Assembly (NCBI GenBank): GCA_021234155.1
Contig: JAJEKV010000136.1
Location: forward strand, 746,001 to 810,000
DNA from: Isoetes taiwanensis
Taxonomy: Eukaryota > Streptophyta > Lycopodiopsida > Isoetales > Isoetaceae
DNA length: 64,000 nt
Direction of reading: 5' to 3'
In this document: piece after piece, positions 11,699 through 22,244 of the stretch
How positions within the stretch are numbered: the first letter of the stretch is position 1
Layout: every line of letters starts with the position of its first letter
The notes under the pieces: generated by a model
Seen by the model: the letters and a program-made list of their open reading frames with translations, nothing else
Told to the model about the DNA's origin: nothing
Databases searched by the model: none
Position numbers and translations under genes: made by a program

Positions 11699-12932
11699 GA
11701 GACGAGCATGCATGCATGGCATGCGTCGCATGCATGCATCGCATGCATTTTTAGGCCGTTCATTAGGTTTGGGGATCGCTACTTATTGCAGAGTTCTTCA
11801 TCGACGTTTCATCGGCGCTTTCTCATCTCTCAGCAGTATCCATGGCTCCCACCCTTTCTTTTTATTAGGATCCACACATTTGCTAGTGCCCAGCGCCCAG
11901 GCCATGTTCATGTAACTCCGTACCAGGGCGTTAGCATCAAGATACAGAATCGGATCTGGCTCCGCTCTACTCCGAAGTTACCAGCACAAGCCTCGGGCCA
12001 GCAAGGATTTCCATCCACAGCATCGGCCATAGGTACCAGGTTCTGGATTGCTTTGAATTATTTTGGACTGCTTTGTGTCCCAGTATTGCTCTTAGCATCG
12101 CGCCCTCACTGCCCTTGCATAGACCCCCTTGATTTGCCCCCTTTTTGGCTTTCTCTCTCTAGGGTTTACGATCTCTCTCTAGACCCAAAACCCCCAAACC
12201 CCCAAAAGGTGCTCTGCCCACCTTTCTGAGTCCCCAAATTGGATTCTAAGCACCCTTTAGGCAGGCAGAGACCCCTTAAACTTTGGCACCCCCAAAACCC
12301 CATTTGTCTTCCCTCGGCTTGTCTCTGCTTTGCCCTGGTTCCTGGCTCCTTTACCGTTGCCTTGTTCTCAGCATGGCACGTAAGATCAAACGTATGGCGG
12401 GGAGACCCGTAAGGAGAAGAATCTCATTCGCCTGCTTTGAGCGATTCTGTCCCGGCCCTATGACCCCCGACGATTAAGCCCTATCTTCGGGCAGCCCCAT
12501 CATTCGGGCCTCGGCGCCCTATCTTGGCGGAACCGGACACACCCCGGACACACAACCCCGCTCAGAACCATCTTTAGGCTGCGGCCTTGACTAGGATGGA
12601 TGCTCGATCCATTGTTTGCCTCAGATTTGTTGGTTGGGATCCGCGACGATCCAATCCACGGTCACACTCCACGAGCACATCGGCTCCGGTTGCCCTTGGG
12701 AAGCCGGGTCCGGCTTCTAGAGATGTTGCTACGATCGGGAGGCTGATTCGTCGGTAAAGACGTCGATTGCTACACCCGTACCTCCCCAGGGGGTAGCGCT
12801 GAGCATGTGGATGCTACGCCCCCGGCCGATGATACCACACTGTGCCCACACGGCCGTCATCAGAGGGTTGTTTGCCTTTACCGCACAGTCCGCTTTTAGC
12901 CCTAACCCAGCCCCGCCCAGCGCCCATTAGCC

Positions 12933-13326
12933 TTGAACCTACGCATTGTGGGTTTAGAGGAAGCAAGCGACACCCCTGGGGCAGTTGAGGTGACCCGTTT
13001 CTTTTCGGAGGTGATGCACATACAGGCAGATGGCATTCTCTCGGCTTGTCGAGTTGGAGCAATACGGCCTGACCGTCCCCGTCATTTGCTAGTCAATTTC
13101 AGGGATGCTTTATCTAGGCTGCACATCCTCCGCCATGGCAATCACTTGCAAGGGACCTCCTTCTCCGTCCAGGAAGATCTTACCCCAGCACAGCTCTGTC
13201 GACGGAAGGATGAATTATGTCGAGTCCGTGAGGCTCGCCCTCGACCGGAAGTGGGCTGTGTATAGAGGCGGCCAGGCTATCATTCGGGATCACTGGCCAC
13301 TTGATCCATGGGCAGTGTCTGTGTAG
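12933..13326 (+). pseudogene. L1-type ORF1 protein, RRM and C-terminal domain
   Basis: Translation from 12,933 begins NLRIVGLEE, then FFSEVM, RPRHLLVNF, HLQGTSFSV and EDLTPAQLCRRKDE. This is the order of the RRM plus C-terminal domain of mammalian-type L1 ORF1p (Transposase_22 family), an RNA-binding trimeric chaperone. The reading frame shifts near 13,250 and continues as YRGGQAIIRDHW to a stop at 13,326. A candidate N-terminus (MARKIKRMAGR, ATG at 12,373) is separated by stops. Plant L1 elements usually carry an ORF1 with a CCHC knuckle; none is seen here. Confidence 0.6.
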
Positions 13327-13329
13327 CTG

Positions 13330-13560
13330 ATTTGACTTCGAGATCTGCTAGGGCTTAGGCCCTTTTGTTTTGTTTTATTTTAGTATTGTGATTTGCTATG
13401 GGGCATAGTCCCCCGAGTTCTCTGTACTGGGGCTAGTCCCCACGTTTGATTTTGGCTTCGGCCTTTTTGGTTTGGTCACGGGGCTTGGTCCCCGAGTTTC
13501 AGTCTGGGCTTTTGCCCTCTCTTTTGTATTGGGTCCCATAACCCGATTGGGTTCCGCGGA
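13330..13560 (+). other. LINE 3' UTR with serial mini-hairpins
   Basis: Short complementary words around tiny loops follow each other: GGGCTTAGGCCC, GGGGCATAGTCCCC, GGGGCTAGTCCCC, GGCTTCGGCC, GGGGCTTGGTCCCC, GGGCTTTTGCCC. The run ends at a simple-sequence tail. Probably part of the 3' recognition structure used in retrotransposition (inference). Confidence 0.6.
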
Positions 13561-13856
13561 CGTTAAAAATTTCTTCCTTCCTTCCTTCCTTCCCCCCCTT
13601 AAAATTGTTATTTGTATGTTCATAATTGTTTTAATTGTCGCGTGGCATGCGTGACCAGCCCCTCGCTTTTTCGAGGTGTAAATATTGTTTTTTGTCGCGT
13701 GGCACGCGTGACCAGCCCCTCGCTTTTCGAGGTTTTTTCTCTATTAGTTTTCTGTTAGTGATGTGCAGGTCCAGGGGTGATGCGCGACTTCGGTATTCTC
13801 TGTGGAGCGTGGGTTTTTTTTGTGGGAGCGTTTAGCAGCCCTGCGTTGTCCAAGCC

Positions 13857-13942
13857 CCTTGCCGAGATTTTATCGCTAGGGTTTTTCCTCGAAAACCCGA
13901 AAGGGCGGGGTTTTTTAATCCCGACGATAAGCTCTCGGCAGG
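13857..13942 (+). other. Nested 3' stem of Family X
   Basis: Outer stem CCTTGCCGAG/CTCGGCAGG, middle stem TTATCG/CGATAA plus GGG/CCC, inner stem AAAACCC/GGGGTTTT. Equivalent structures lie at 14,239-14,324 (minus), 15,599-15,683 and 37,803-37,888. Paired positions change together between copies. Confidence 0.7.
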
Positions 13943-14041
13943 TACACTAGCCAACATCTGTAGCACACAATTTTATTTGGGGTCCAGGTATTATAACTGG
14001 ATATTCCCTATGTTTTTCATTTTTTGGGTAGCCTGCGATTG

Positions 14042-14118
14042 TAGAAAAAACTGCTGAGATGAATGAAAAGCCTATCTAGATAGATAGGCTTCTCATTCAT
14101 CTCAGCAGATTTTCTACA
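14042..14118. repeat. Tail-to-tail palindrome
   Basis: GTAGAAAA..CTGCTGAGATGAATG and its reverse complement meet at CTATCTAGATAGATAG, so two Family X copies are joined at their tails. The same tail occurs singly at 38,011-38,045. Confidence 0.75.
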
Positions 14119-14238
14119 ATGGTGGACAGCGGGTAGCCGCACACATGCGAACTGCCCACGAAAAAATAAAGGGAAAATCCAATTATATCATTTGGACCCC
14201 AAGAAAAATACAATGCTAATAGATGAGTGGTTGATGTA

Positions 14239-14324
14239 CCTGCTGAAAGCTTATCACCGGGAGTAAAAAACCCCGCCCTTTCGGGTTTTCGAGGAAAAAC
14301 CCTAGTGATAGGCCTTCGGCAAGG
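14239..14324 (-). other. Nested 3' stem, inverted Family X copy
   Basis: Minus-strand version with middle stem CTATCAC/GTGATAAG and the same CTCGAAAACCCGAAAGGGCG inner hairpin. One outer-stem base is lost (CTTTCAGCAGG). Confidence 0.65.
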
Positions 14325-15598
14325 GGCTTAGACAAACGTAAGGCATAGAATCGCTCCCAAAAAACCCCCGCATGGAGAAGTCGAAACAGATGCCGCTCGC
14401 CAACCTGTACCTGCACATCACCAACACAACAAACGAGAAAACATACCAGAGAATAGCATCACCCAGCGGGTGGAAAAACATGATAAACAGTTGTACAAAA
14501 TATAATAAACAAAGAAGGGGGGGAGGGTGGGTTCAACGAGAATAAGGTACTGCTGAGAGAAGAGGAAGCGCCGATGAGACGTGGATGCAGAAACGCGCCT
14601 GAAATAGCGAACTCCCCACCAAAACGGGCATGCGCCGCCCGCATGCATGCATGACATGCATGCTCGTCCCATTCTAGAATGGCGATCCAATGTCTCGGAT
14701 CGATGCGATTCTAGAATGGGACTCGCAAGAAACCAACAAACCGCCCGACTACCAGAGAACTTCCTTACAAACTAGGATCGAGGACGAAGGTCACAGGACG
14801 AGGCCAAAAGCCGGAAAAGGATAGCAGGAAAGAAACGCCAAATTGGCTAAACCAGGCAGGAAGAAGCCCCTCCCCTGCCTGGAAACAAATCAACGAGAAT
14901 AAGCGTCTCATCGGCGCTTTCTCATCTCTCGCAGTATCCATGGCTTCTATTCTTTGATCTCATGCGGAGGAGGGGCTTCTTCTTGCATGAGCTACTCTTT
15001 CTTGGCCATTCATATCCTTTCTAACCTCTTCTATCTTTGCCTTTTTGTCCGGCATAGGACAATCTTCAACCTTTCTCCTCAATCGGGATGTTGTTGGTTT
15101 CATGCGAGTCGCAGTGCAAGAATGTCATCGATTCACGTAGCGAATCGGCATTCTTGCACGAGACGAGCATGCATGCATTGCATGCGTCGCATGCATGCAT
15201 CGCATGCATTTTAGGCCGTTCATCAGGTTGGGGGATCGCTACTTATTGCAGAGTTCTTCATCGACGTTTCATCGGCACTTTCTCATCTTTCAGCAGTATC
15301 CATGGCTCCCACCCTTCCCCCCCTTAAAATTGTTATCTATATGTTCATATTTGTTCTAATTGTCGCGTGGCACGCGTGACCAGCCCCTCGCTTTTTCGAG
15401 GCGTAAATGTTGTTTTTGTCGGCGTGCACGGCGTGACCCGACCCTCGCTTTTGAGATTTTTTCTCTATTGGTTTTTACGTTGGTGATGTGCGGGTCCGGG
15501 GGTGATCGGTCGGGGTGATTCTTGCGCGTTCGGTTATTCTCTGCTCATGGGCGTGGGTTTTTTGTGGGAACGTTTAGCAGCCCTGCGTTGTCCAAGCC

Positions 15599-15683
15599 CC
15601 TTGCCGAGATTTTATCGCTAGGGTTTTTCCTTGAAAACCCGAAAGGGCAGGGTTTTTTAATCCCGGCGATAAGCTCTCGGCAG
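15599..15683 (+). other. Nested 3' stem, third Family X copy
   Basis: Outer stem GCCGAG/CTCGGC and middle stem TTATCGC/GCGATAA pair perfectly. Confidence 0.65.
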
Positions 15684-15791
15684 GTACAGTAGCATACAAT
15701 TTTATTTGGGGTCCAGGTGTTATAACTGGATATTCCCTATGTATTTCATAGGGATGTTGTTGGTTTCATGCGAGTCGCAGTGCAAGAATGT

Positions 15792-15908
15792 CCATTTTTG
15801 CCAATATCAACGTGCACTGTTGTTGAAAGTTACGTATATAGACGTTAAAGGCCGAGTAAAAACACATACCAGACATTAGCCCAACAACACCGGGCACACG
15901 TTTACTAG
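15792..15908 (+). mobile_element. Helitron copy, right half with 3' terminus
   Basis: Continues the copy broken at 11,276 (TTGCCAATATCAAC ... GACGTTAAAGGC) and ends GCCC-AACAACACC-GGGC, ACACGTTTA, CTAG (905-908), host T at 909. The hairpin is weaker than in the 7,356 copy. Confidence 0.65.
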
Positions 15909-16024
15909 TGATCATTTAGAATGGAAATGGAACTCGAAGTTAAGACAGCCCATCAAACCTCTGTTCGACCAACTCTTCACAACTCATATGGCAACATTAT
16001 GCTTACAAATATATCTGAACCAAT

Positions 16025-18498
16025 CTATTCATCATCAAAAGACCAGTTGAACTTGAATCCACCCTTATGCTTATGTTTATACTTTCCCTCTTTCTTATGC
16101 TTACCTTCTTTGTACTTCCCATGTTTATCCACCATTCCATGACTAGGAGCAGAAGGATAACCATGACCGCCATGCTGGGGATTGTGACTAGGAGCAGAAG
16201 GATAACCATGACTGTCATGCTGAGGATTGTGACTTCCAGCAGGAGGATACCCATATTGTGGATTTGGTGGAGGGTATGCATAAGCAGGAGCATAATGACC
16301 TGGTGCAGCTGGTTGGAAACCTCCATAAGCAGGATGAGGTGAAGCATGGTGCTTTTCTTTCTCCTCTTTTTCTTTGTGCTTCTCCTTCTCCTTGTCCTTG
16401 TCTTTGTGCTTTTCACCCTTCTCTGAACCTCCATGTTTTTCTGGCTTTTCTAAATATCCAGCTGGGGGGTATGGGCTACCATAAGCTGCTGCTGAGCTAT
16501 ATTTCTCCTTTTCCTTCTTCTCTGGACCTCCATGCAGTTCTGGAATTACAGCAGCTGGTGGTGGATAGGCTGGTGGTGGTGGTGGATAGCTGGTGGTGTG
16601 ACCTGGTGCAGCAGGTGCATAATGACCTGGTACAGCTGGTTGGAAACCTCCATAAGCAGGATAAGGTGAAGCCTGGTGCTTTTCTTTCTCCCCTTTTTCT
16701 TTGTGCTTCTCTTTCTCCTTGTCCTTGTCTTTATGTTTTTCACCTTTCTCCGAACCACCATGTTTCTCTGGTTTCTCTAAATATCCAGCTGGAGGGTACT
16801 GGCTACCATAAGCTGCTGCTGAACTATACTTCTCCTTTTCCTTCACACCCTTCTCTGGACCTCCATGCATTTCTGGAATTACAGCAGCCGGTGGTGGATA
16901 AGCTGGTTGTGGCCCCGGGGGAGTTTGCACTGATGGCGTCATGCCATAATAATTAGCAGCAGGTGGGGGGTATGCTGATTGATGTGAAGGGTAATGTGCA
17001 GATGAATCTCCTGCTGGAAGATAAGGGGCATTCTCAGAATGGCCTGGAGGTGGGTAAACCTCATGCTGCCCAGGTGGGTACCCAGTACCCTTTTTAGTTC
17101 CATCTGCACTAACATTCGCAGCAATAGGCCGGCCCTGCATAGAAAATGAGATGTCAAAATGAAAATGATGAGCTTTATCATAAGCCTTTCAATCTACAAT
17201 TTAATCTACCACATAAATCTCCAGTGATGCTAATCATCAAATCAGTCTTTAAGCACACACATCAACAGAACCATAGAATCTCAGCATGGCCACAGCAGCA
17301 AAGTCTTTTAAGTTATTCTTAACAACTACATAATATGAATGAATTGAATGGGAATAATTGATGATACCTAGTAAGTCATTGGCTTACTCAAGTGAATGCC
17401 ATTTTCAATCTAAATGTTTGTCGTTCTCATGAGAGCATGATGTCCACTGTGAAGCCAATGCTTCGTTGTCATCAAGCTATAATTGATTATTACATGTTTT
17501 AAATTGTTTTATTCTCCTTTCATAAGGAGAAATACCAGACCTTGCAGCACCTTGTGGGCAATCCCAAGCTAACGTAAATGCCTACCCTACAAGTTCTGAT
17601 AGACCAAAAATTTACTCTTAATAGAAACCTGGAATCCCAAGCATAAGTTAGTCTAGAATCACCTTTGGAACGAAATTGAGTACAACCTTCACTTCTCCTT
17701 GAGGCCTGCCAGATGGACGAACAACAGGATAAGCTGTTGCCACAGTCCTACCTTCAGAAAAAGCTTTTGCTAGTGGAATCCTACAAGAAAATAATAAGAT
17801 CAAATTCATGCGCTTTTTGTTACGGTAGGATTGTGAGGGGGTGAGAAAAACGCACATAGCAAACCCTATTTCATCATCTTTGAATACATTTTCATTAAAA
17901 ATTCTGACACCGATACTTGCTGTATTGTTATCCACGTTGAAATTGAATCTTTGGTTCCATGTTGGATGGGACCCTTGATCTACATGTCAAATTCGTACGG
18001 TCTTACATAATGCAAAATCCACAAAACATTATGGTAAGATCCTAATATTTTACCATCTGCAGTGGTGCTTCTCTTTTGTTGAGCCCCACATGTAATAACT
18101 GCATACGGATCAGATTTACCTGCATTAACGTCACAAATTTCTTATTCATCTACCCAGCCAGCTAAAAGTCCTAGAATCGTGTAAATCTAGCATTTGCTAT
18201 CACTTAAACTTGAACCTAGTGTGCAAACGATGGCTACATTAAATATTGAAGAATAACACACAAGTGACAGCCAAGATAGTGTCCACAAAGAAACAGAAAT
18301 CCTTAAGAACAAACAGTGCAAGTAGCTATTCAATTGTTCCAGATCTATGAAACTACGCATAGATAATGTTTCAAGAGAGACCCTAAACTTGAATTGATTT
18401 GAGCTCAATGAAAAGTAATGCGAATAACAACCTAGCAGCTCAGTATCCTTGAGATTTTGAGCACCAATGAGGATAACTTCTAGCGTTCCCTCTGGCAT
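16025..18498 (-). CDS. C2-domain, Pro/Lys-rich SRC2-like protein (5 exons)
   Basis: Exons on the minus strand: 18,498-18,432; 18,119-18,054; 17,979-17,865; 17,780-17,663; 17,134-16,025, all with GT-AG introns and phases that join to a 491-residue protein. Residues 1-122 form a C2 domain of the plant SRC2/elicitor-responsive type: MPEGTLEVILIGAQNLKDTE, GKSDPYAVI, PTWNQRFNF, DDEIGIPLA. Such domains bind Ca2+ and phospholipids at membranes; SRC2-type proteins are linked to cold, elicitor and vacuolar trafficking responses. The remainder is a disordered tail of YPPP/PAYPPP and HKDKDKEK blocks, ending FKFNWSFDDE. A ~96-residue segment is duplicated in tandem (about 16,903-16,612 and 16,570-16,283). 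No membrane segment follows. The start is the first ATG before the C2 motif. The gene appears intact. Confidence 0.85.
16283..16903 (-). repeat. Internal coding duplication in the C2 gene
   Basis: Two copies of a ~290-bp unit (AYPPPAAVIPE(M/L)HGGPEK ... YGGFQPA(V/A)PGHYAPA) separated by ~40 bases. They remain in frame and differ by few residues, so the duplication is recent or homogenised. Confidence 0.8.
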
Positions 18499-18569
18499 AT
18501 TCACCAAGCTTAAACTTCGGGCGCCTAGCAGTCCGTGTTTACAGACAAGGATCTTCTCTTACTGCTTGT

Positions 18570-18990
18570 GCAACGCACTTTTTCAACTCTAAATCGGTTT
18601 TCTCAGATTCATTAGTGGCCGTTCAAATGCCAACACATTGGACCAGCACAAAAAATCCAAGCCATACACGTGGCAACCAAGGCAACAAGACCGCCCACGC
18701 AACATAGAGGCGGAGTCCAGAAACTAAAACAATTCCAGAAACTTGAAATAAAAAAACTACAATTCAAAGCTCTCATCTCGTCCTCAAGTTTATTCACTCC
18801 ATTGCTTCTTTGATTCCATTGCTTTCTCTGCATCTTCCTCACACATGGGCTGAGGGCCTTTTCACACCACAGAGATGTCTCATACTCATTTCTAAGAATG
18901 GTCCATAAAAGCAAATAAGAAAATTGCGCTTTCACACGGGCTTAATAAAATGGGTCTTAGTTGAGTTCCGTACAGTTATAATGTTTTTTT
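18570..18990. repeat. Dispersed repeat, copy 1
   Basis: About 420 bp matching 23,671-24,375 in the same orientation (AATCGGTTTTCTCAGATTCATTAG onward). This copy lacks the MITE found in copy 2 and so shows the empty site (ACTAAAAC near 18,724-18,731). Confidence 0.8.
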
Positions 18991-19290
18991 TTTAGCAGGG
19001 TTGCCTAACCCGAGCTGCCCACTTTCCTGCGATTCTAGCTATGCCACGTGTCCTACCACGTCAGCAATATTTCACATAAGCCGTTAGATCTATAATTTTC
19101 CATATCTACGGTCCAGAAAAATAGAAAACTCAAAGAAATTCCTCTTCGACCTTCTGCCAAAATACATGCCGATCTTTAGACTCCAGACTATTCCAGCCTA
19201 CTGCGTCTTGCAGTAGGCTGCGTCTTGCGTCTTGCAGTATTGCAATCAAAAGGATTAGAAGCAAAATCTTGAATCGATTTCTTTTTGCTA

Positions 19291-19735
19291 TCCAGGAATT
19301 CATACAAAATTCGAGGAGTATGAGGCTCTTTACCATGCAGATGGCTTCCAACGGATCAATTAGTAAAGGCCGTGGTATTTTTATGCCATGGTAAGCTTGA
19401 CATTCAACTAAAAATCCTATTTTGATTATTAAGCATGTCGATTTGAAGCTGAATATGGGTCCAATTGTGGCAAATTTGCAGGATATGGAATGGAAACAAG
19501 CATCTTCATGAAACGTAAAAGACATAATTTAAGATCAAATCACGATAAATGGAAGAAAAAAGTGGCTAAAAGCTCTGTTTTTTGAAGAACAGGCACCGGA
19601 ATGAGGCTTGCAAAAGCTGGCTATGCAGTCTATGGCATAAATTATGAAGGACATGGCAAATCCGAGGGGCTGAGATGCTACATTGACAATTTTAGCACCG
19701 TAGTAGACGACTGTGCTGATTTTTTTCAAATCTGT
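19291..19735 (+). pseudogene. Monoacylglycerol lipase/CSE-like gene fragment
   Basis: Three exon-like pieces of the plant MAGL / caffeoylshikimate esterase alpha/beta-hydrolase family. Piece 1 (about 19,295-19,390) reads EFIQNSR then, after a one-base frameshift near 19,334, CRWLP and VFLCHG, with donor ATG|GTAAGC. Piece 2 (19,482-19,514) reads YGMETSIFMK. Piece 3 (19,592-19,730) reads GMRLAKAGYAVYG, NYEGHGKSEG and VVDDCADFF. HG and the GHGKS surroundings match the family; the catalytic GxSxG, Asp and His exons are absent. LINE sequence starts 70 bases downstream. No downstream exons were found, so this is a truncated pseudogene. Confidence 0.75.
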
Positions 19736-19885
19736 TAGACGTATAAAATAAAATATAGATTTGTGGCATAATTGAAGGAAGAATTCCATAAATCTGGCAT
19801 GCTAAAATAAGAATAAGAATAAGAATAGTTTTTTATCGTCCACTGAGACCAATCGGCCTATGGGACCCAGAAGGAGCGCAGCAAA

Positions 19886-19956
19886 CTTATTACTGTCCGG
19901 GTTAAAAAACCCCCGCCCCGAAGGGTTTTCGAGGGAAAAACCGTGGCAGTAATAAG
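19886..19956 (-). other. Hairpin in LINE 3' UTR
   Basis: CTTATTACTG and CAGTAATAAG pair perfectly around a core reading, on the minus strand, CGGTTTTTCCCTCGAAAACC then CGGGGGTTTTTTAACCC. This core is the same as the inner part of the Family X 3' stem (GGTTTTTCCTCGAAAACC), with a different outer stem. Confidence 0.7.
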
Positions 19957-20599
19957 AATGCTGTCAAACTGTACAAGTATACATCATCATGAAATAAATG
20001 TGTGTGTACATGTCAAGTGCGTGCCCGAGGACATAGCTGATCTCGCATGTCCATGACCTCCTGAAGGTATGATCCTAGCACCCGTACGGATGCCGTGCTC
20101 AATGTCACATGTAGCGGCCGGCGGGCACGATTAACTCGCATAGCGTCCGAATTTGATCATATCTTTGGGCAACTTTGAAGGGTATGAGATTCATCCTCAA
20201 TGACTCCCATTTGGCAAAGATTGTGAGCACCCGCCCCGACGTGGCTCACCAATCCATCCGTACTGTCTCAATTCGAAGATGATGTGCCCCCGTGCGAATG
20301 GAGGCAATGAGTCTCAAGCGTCTTTTCATGGGCAAGTGGGTGCGCGGGTAGCATTGTGGGCCCGTTCCAATGTGGGATTTATGTGGTATTTGGTAGTGTG
20401 CCGTCTTGACCTGTTCAAGGGCGCCGGCATCCCAAAGCTTGCCGATGAAGCAAGCGCCAAGATATTGCCTCAAGCTATGGCGATCCGCCTCTGTTTGCAC
20501 ATGTATGCACACGTGCTCCCGCACATTCCATCTAGCCATCCATTGAGCTCTCTTTTCCCTCCAAAGAGGGCTTGAGGCGTTGTGGCCCCATTGCCATGA

Positions 20600-22244
20600 T
20601 ATAAGCTAGTTTTGGGAGACGAGCATCGTCCATGTTGACCACCTTCCGAAAATAGACAATGTGGCGATCAATGGCTGCCCTCTCAAGAGGCAAGAATCTT
20701 TTCCCGCAGTAGAATTTGATATGGGACTGTGGACTTCACCCCTAGTGCTCGTACCAAGAAGGCTTTTTCTACCGCTTTCCAAGTCATTCCAAGTAGCGAG
20801 GGATACTCTTGGGCCCCATACTTCAACCCCGTGATAAAAGGACATGCTCCACTAAGACTTTGAACAGTGTGTGACCGATGGGTCCAATCATACAACTCGC
20901 TCTATGACTATTGTTTTGCATTGCATATAGTGCTTTCCGTGCCCACCGTAACTTCGTGAGCCGTATGGATGTGTCCCGGTGCATAGTAGACGGAAACTCC
21001 ACTCCCAAATATTTGTATGTGGATGCTACTTCCACATTACGCCCTCAGAAGCGGAAGGAGGGATCCTCTACCGCCGTCGTGAAGATGATATGAAAACCAC
21101 CTTAGTCTTGGCCAAGTTGACGCCATATCGATATACCGCTTGACAAAATGTGTCCGTGGCATCGAGATGTTGTTGCATGTCTGCTGGTGTGTAAGCTAGG
21201 AGGTCCACATCATCAAGATATATTAACCGCTTGATGATCCGGTGGAGAAGGTGAGCCCCGCCGCCCCCATTATCGCAAGCCCGCTCTCCAATTGATCAAT
21301 GTAAAGCCCAAACAATGTTGGGGGAGAGGGCATCCCTGGCGAACCCCGATACTACTATCAAATGGTTGGCTTGTCACCGCAACCGACGGGCATCTTTCAT
21401 AAAGCCTCGCATTAATCGTGATTCTCCGCAAATCTACCGGAACCCCCAAATTGTTTAATCTTGCCCATAGTTTTTCCCGAGGCACGGTGTCAAATGCCTT
21501 TGCAAAATCCACGGCAACAATATAGATCCCGACGGGCGGTTCCTCTTTGCCTTCAACCGTGAGCTTCGTGAATGTGAAGATGTGGTCAATGGTTGAGTGT
21601 CGGTCCGAATCCCGCCCGATGAGGGCCCGTGATCTCTCACGCCTCTGCCCAGGCCGCCAACTACCGCCGAGAATCCCAAAGAAGCAATTTTGCAAACACC
21701 GAATCGACCATGATTGTTCGGTAATTACCGGGCAAAGGCTTGGGTCACCGCCTTATAGATGGGAACAACTCGCTATTGGTTGATCGTGACGGAAGCCTTC
21801 CTGTAATGCCTTGTTGAACAAGGCGGTCAAGATCGGTATTATGGACGGCCCCGCCCACTTAAGCAATTCTCGCCGCATGCCATCCCAAAGGGGCTTTCCC
21901 ATTGGCAAGACGCTATAAGCCTTGTTCCACGTCCGAATCTGGATTTCCAAAGACCGGGCCTTCTTGCGGGGGTAATGCCGCATGTGCACCCCGAGGGTCG
22001 ATATAGCTGTTGCAAGTATTGCCTCCATCGCCGGGAGTGATGTTCCCCGTGGGCTGCATCGGCTTTCTAAGAACCCTTCGCCAGAAGGTCCGGGGTGACG
22101 TTCGGAGATAAAATATTTCCCTTTGATGTCTTTGCAATGTACCGCTTTCTTAGCTTTAAGGAAGACGCTGCATCGCCTCGACCGCATGTGGGCGTAAAGC
22201 GTGGTCCGTGGACTTGGCGGAGCCAGCGTTTGTGTTCCTTGCAC
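20600..22244 (-). pseudogene. LINE reverse transcriptase
   Basis: Landmarks on the minus strand: LLKWAGPSIIPILTALFNKAL (about 22,010-21,820), VDFAKAFDTVPREKLW (about 21,512-21,465), GVRQGCPLP (about 21,340), IYLDDVDLLAYTP (about 21,215-21,175) and YKYLGVEF (about 21,010). The catalytic Asp residues of DFAKAFD and LDD are retained, but the frame changes repeatedly. The DFAKAFDTVPR form is unlike the usual flowering-plant L1 RT and closer to RTE/CR1/Dualen-like sequences; clade assignment needs a tree. Confidence 0.8.

Larger units (their letters stand above)
11857..13592 (+). mobile_element. ORF1-only LINE derivative
   Basis: Compared with the third Family X copy (CCCACCCTT|CCCCCCCTTAAAATTG at 15,307-15,330), this copy has 1.7 kb inserted at the same point. 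The insert has a GC-rich 5' region, an L1-ORF1-like coding part (12,373-13,326), a short 3' UTR and a (TTCC)n tail at 13,571-13,592, the form of a LINE insertion. The end 'TGGGTCCCATA..CCGATTGG...GGACG.TAAAAA' matches the 3' end of the LINE at 19,808-23,654. No endonuclease or RT lies between ORF1 and the 3' UTR, so it resembles mammalian HAL1 in design. Confidence 0.65.
11277..15791. mobile_element. Family X composite insertion
   Basis: A nest of copies of one repeat family sits inside a Helitron. Order: leader monomer 1 (11,277-11,663), leader monomer 2 (11,664-11,856), an inserted LINE derivative (11,857-13,592), Family X body and tail (13,593-14,080), an inverted second copy (14,081 to about 14,900), a third plus-strand copy (from about 14,905), and a terminal stub ending GTGCAAGAATGT at 15,791. 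AATGT flanks both sides (11,272-11,276 and 15,787-15,791). Monomers carry ATGCATGC runs and a 'GCAGTATCCATGG' leader end. There are no terminal inverted repeats, no poly(A) and no coding of its own. I do not recognise the family. Confidence 0.6.

Noticed and set aside
11138-12229. 363-codon open frame across the Family X leader region
   Set aside because: It runs through duplicated leader monomers and into the LINE insert; the same peptide pieces repeat because the DNA repeats. No family resemblance.
14041-14075. CTGAGATGAATGAGAAG tail as a hammerhead core
   Set aside because: The spacing and bases do not match CUGANGA-stem-GAAA; it is simply the Family X tail.
16258-16956. 232-codon open frame on the plus strand
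   Set aside because: It is antisense to the low-complexity exon of the C2 gene; long antisense frames are expected opposite Lys/Pro-rich coding sequence.
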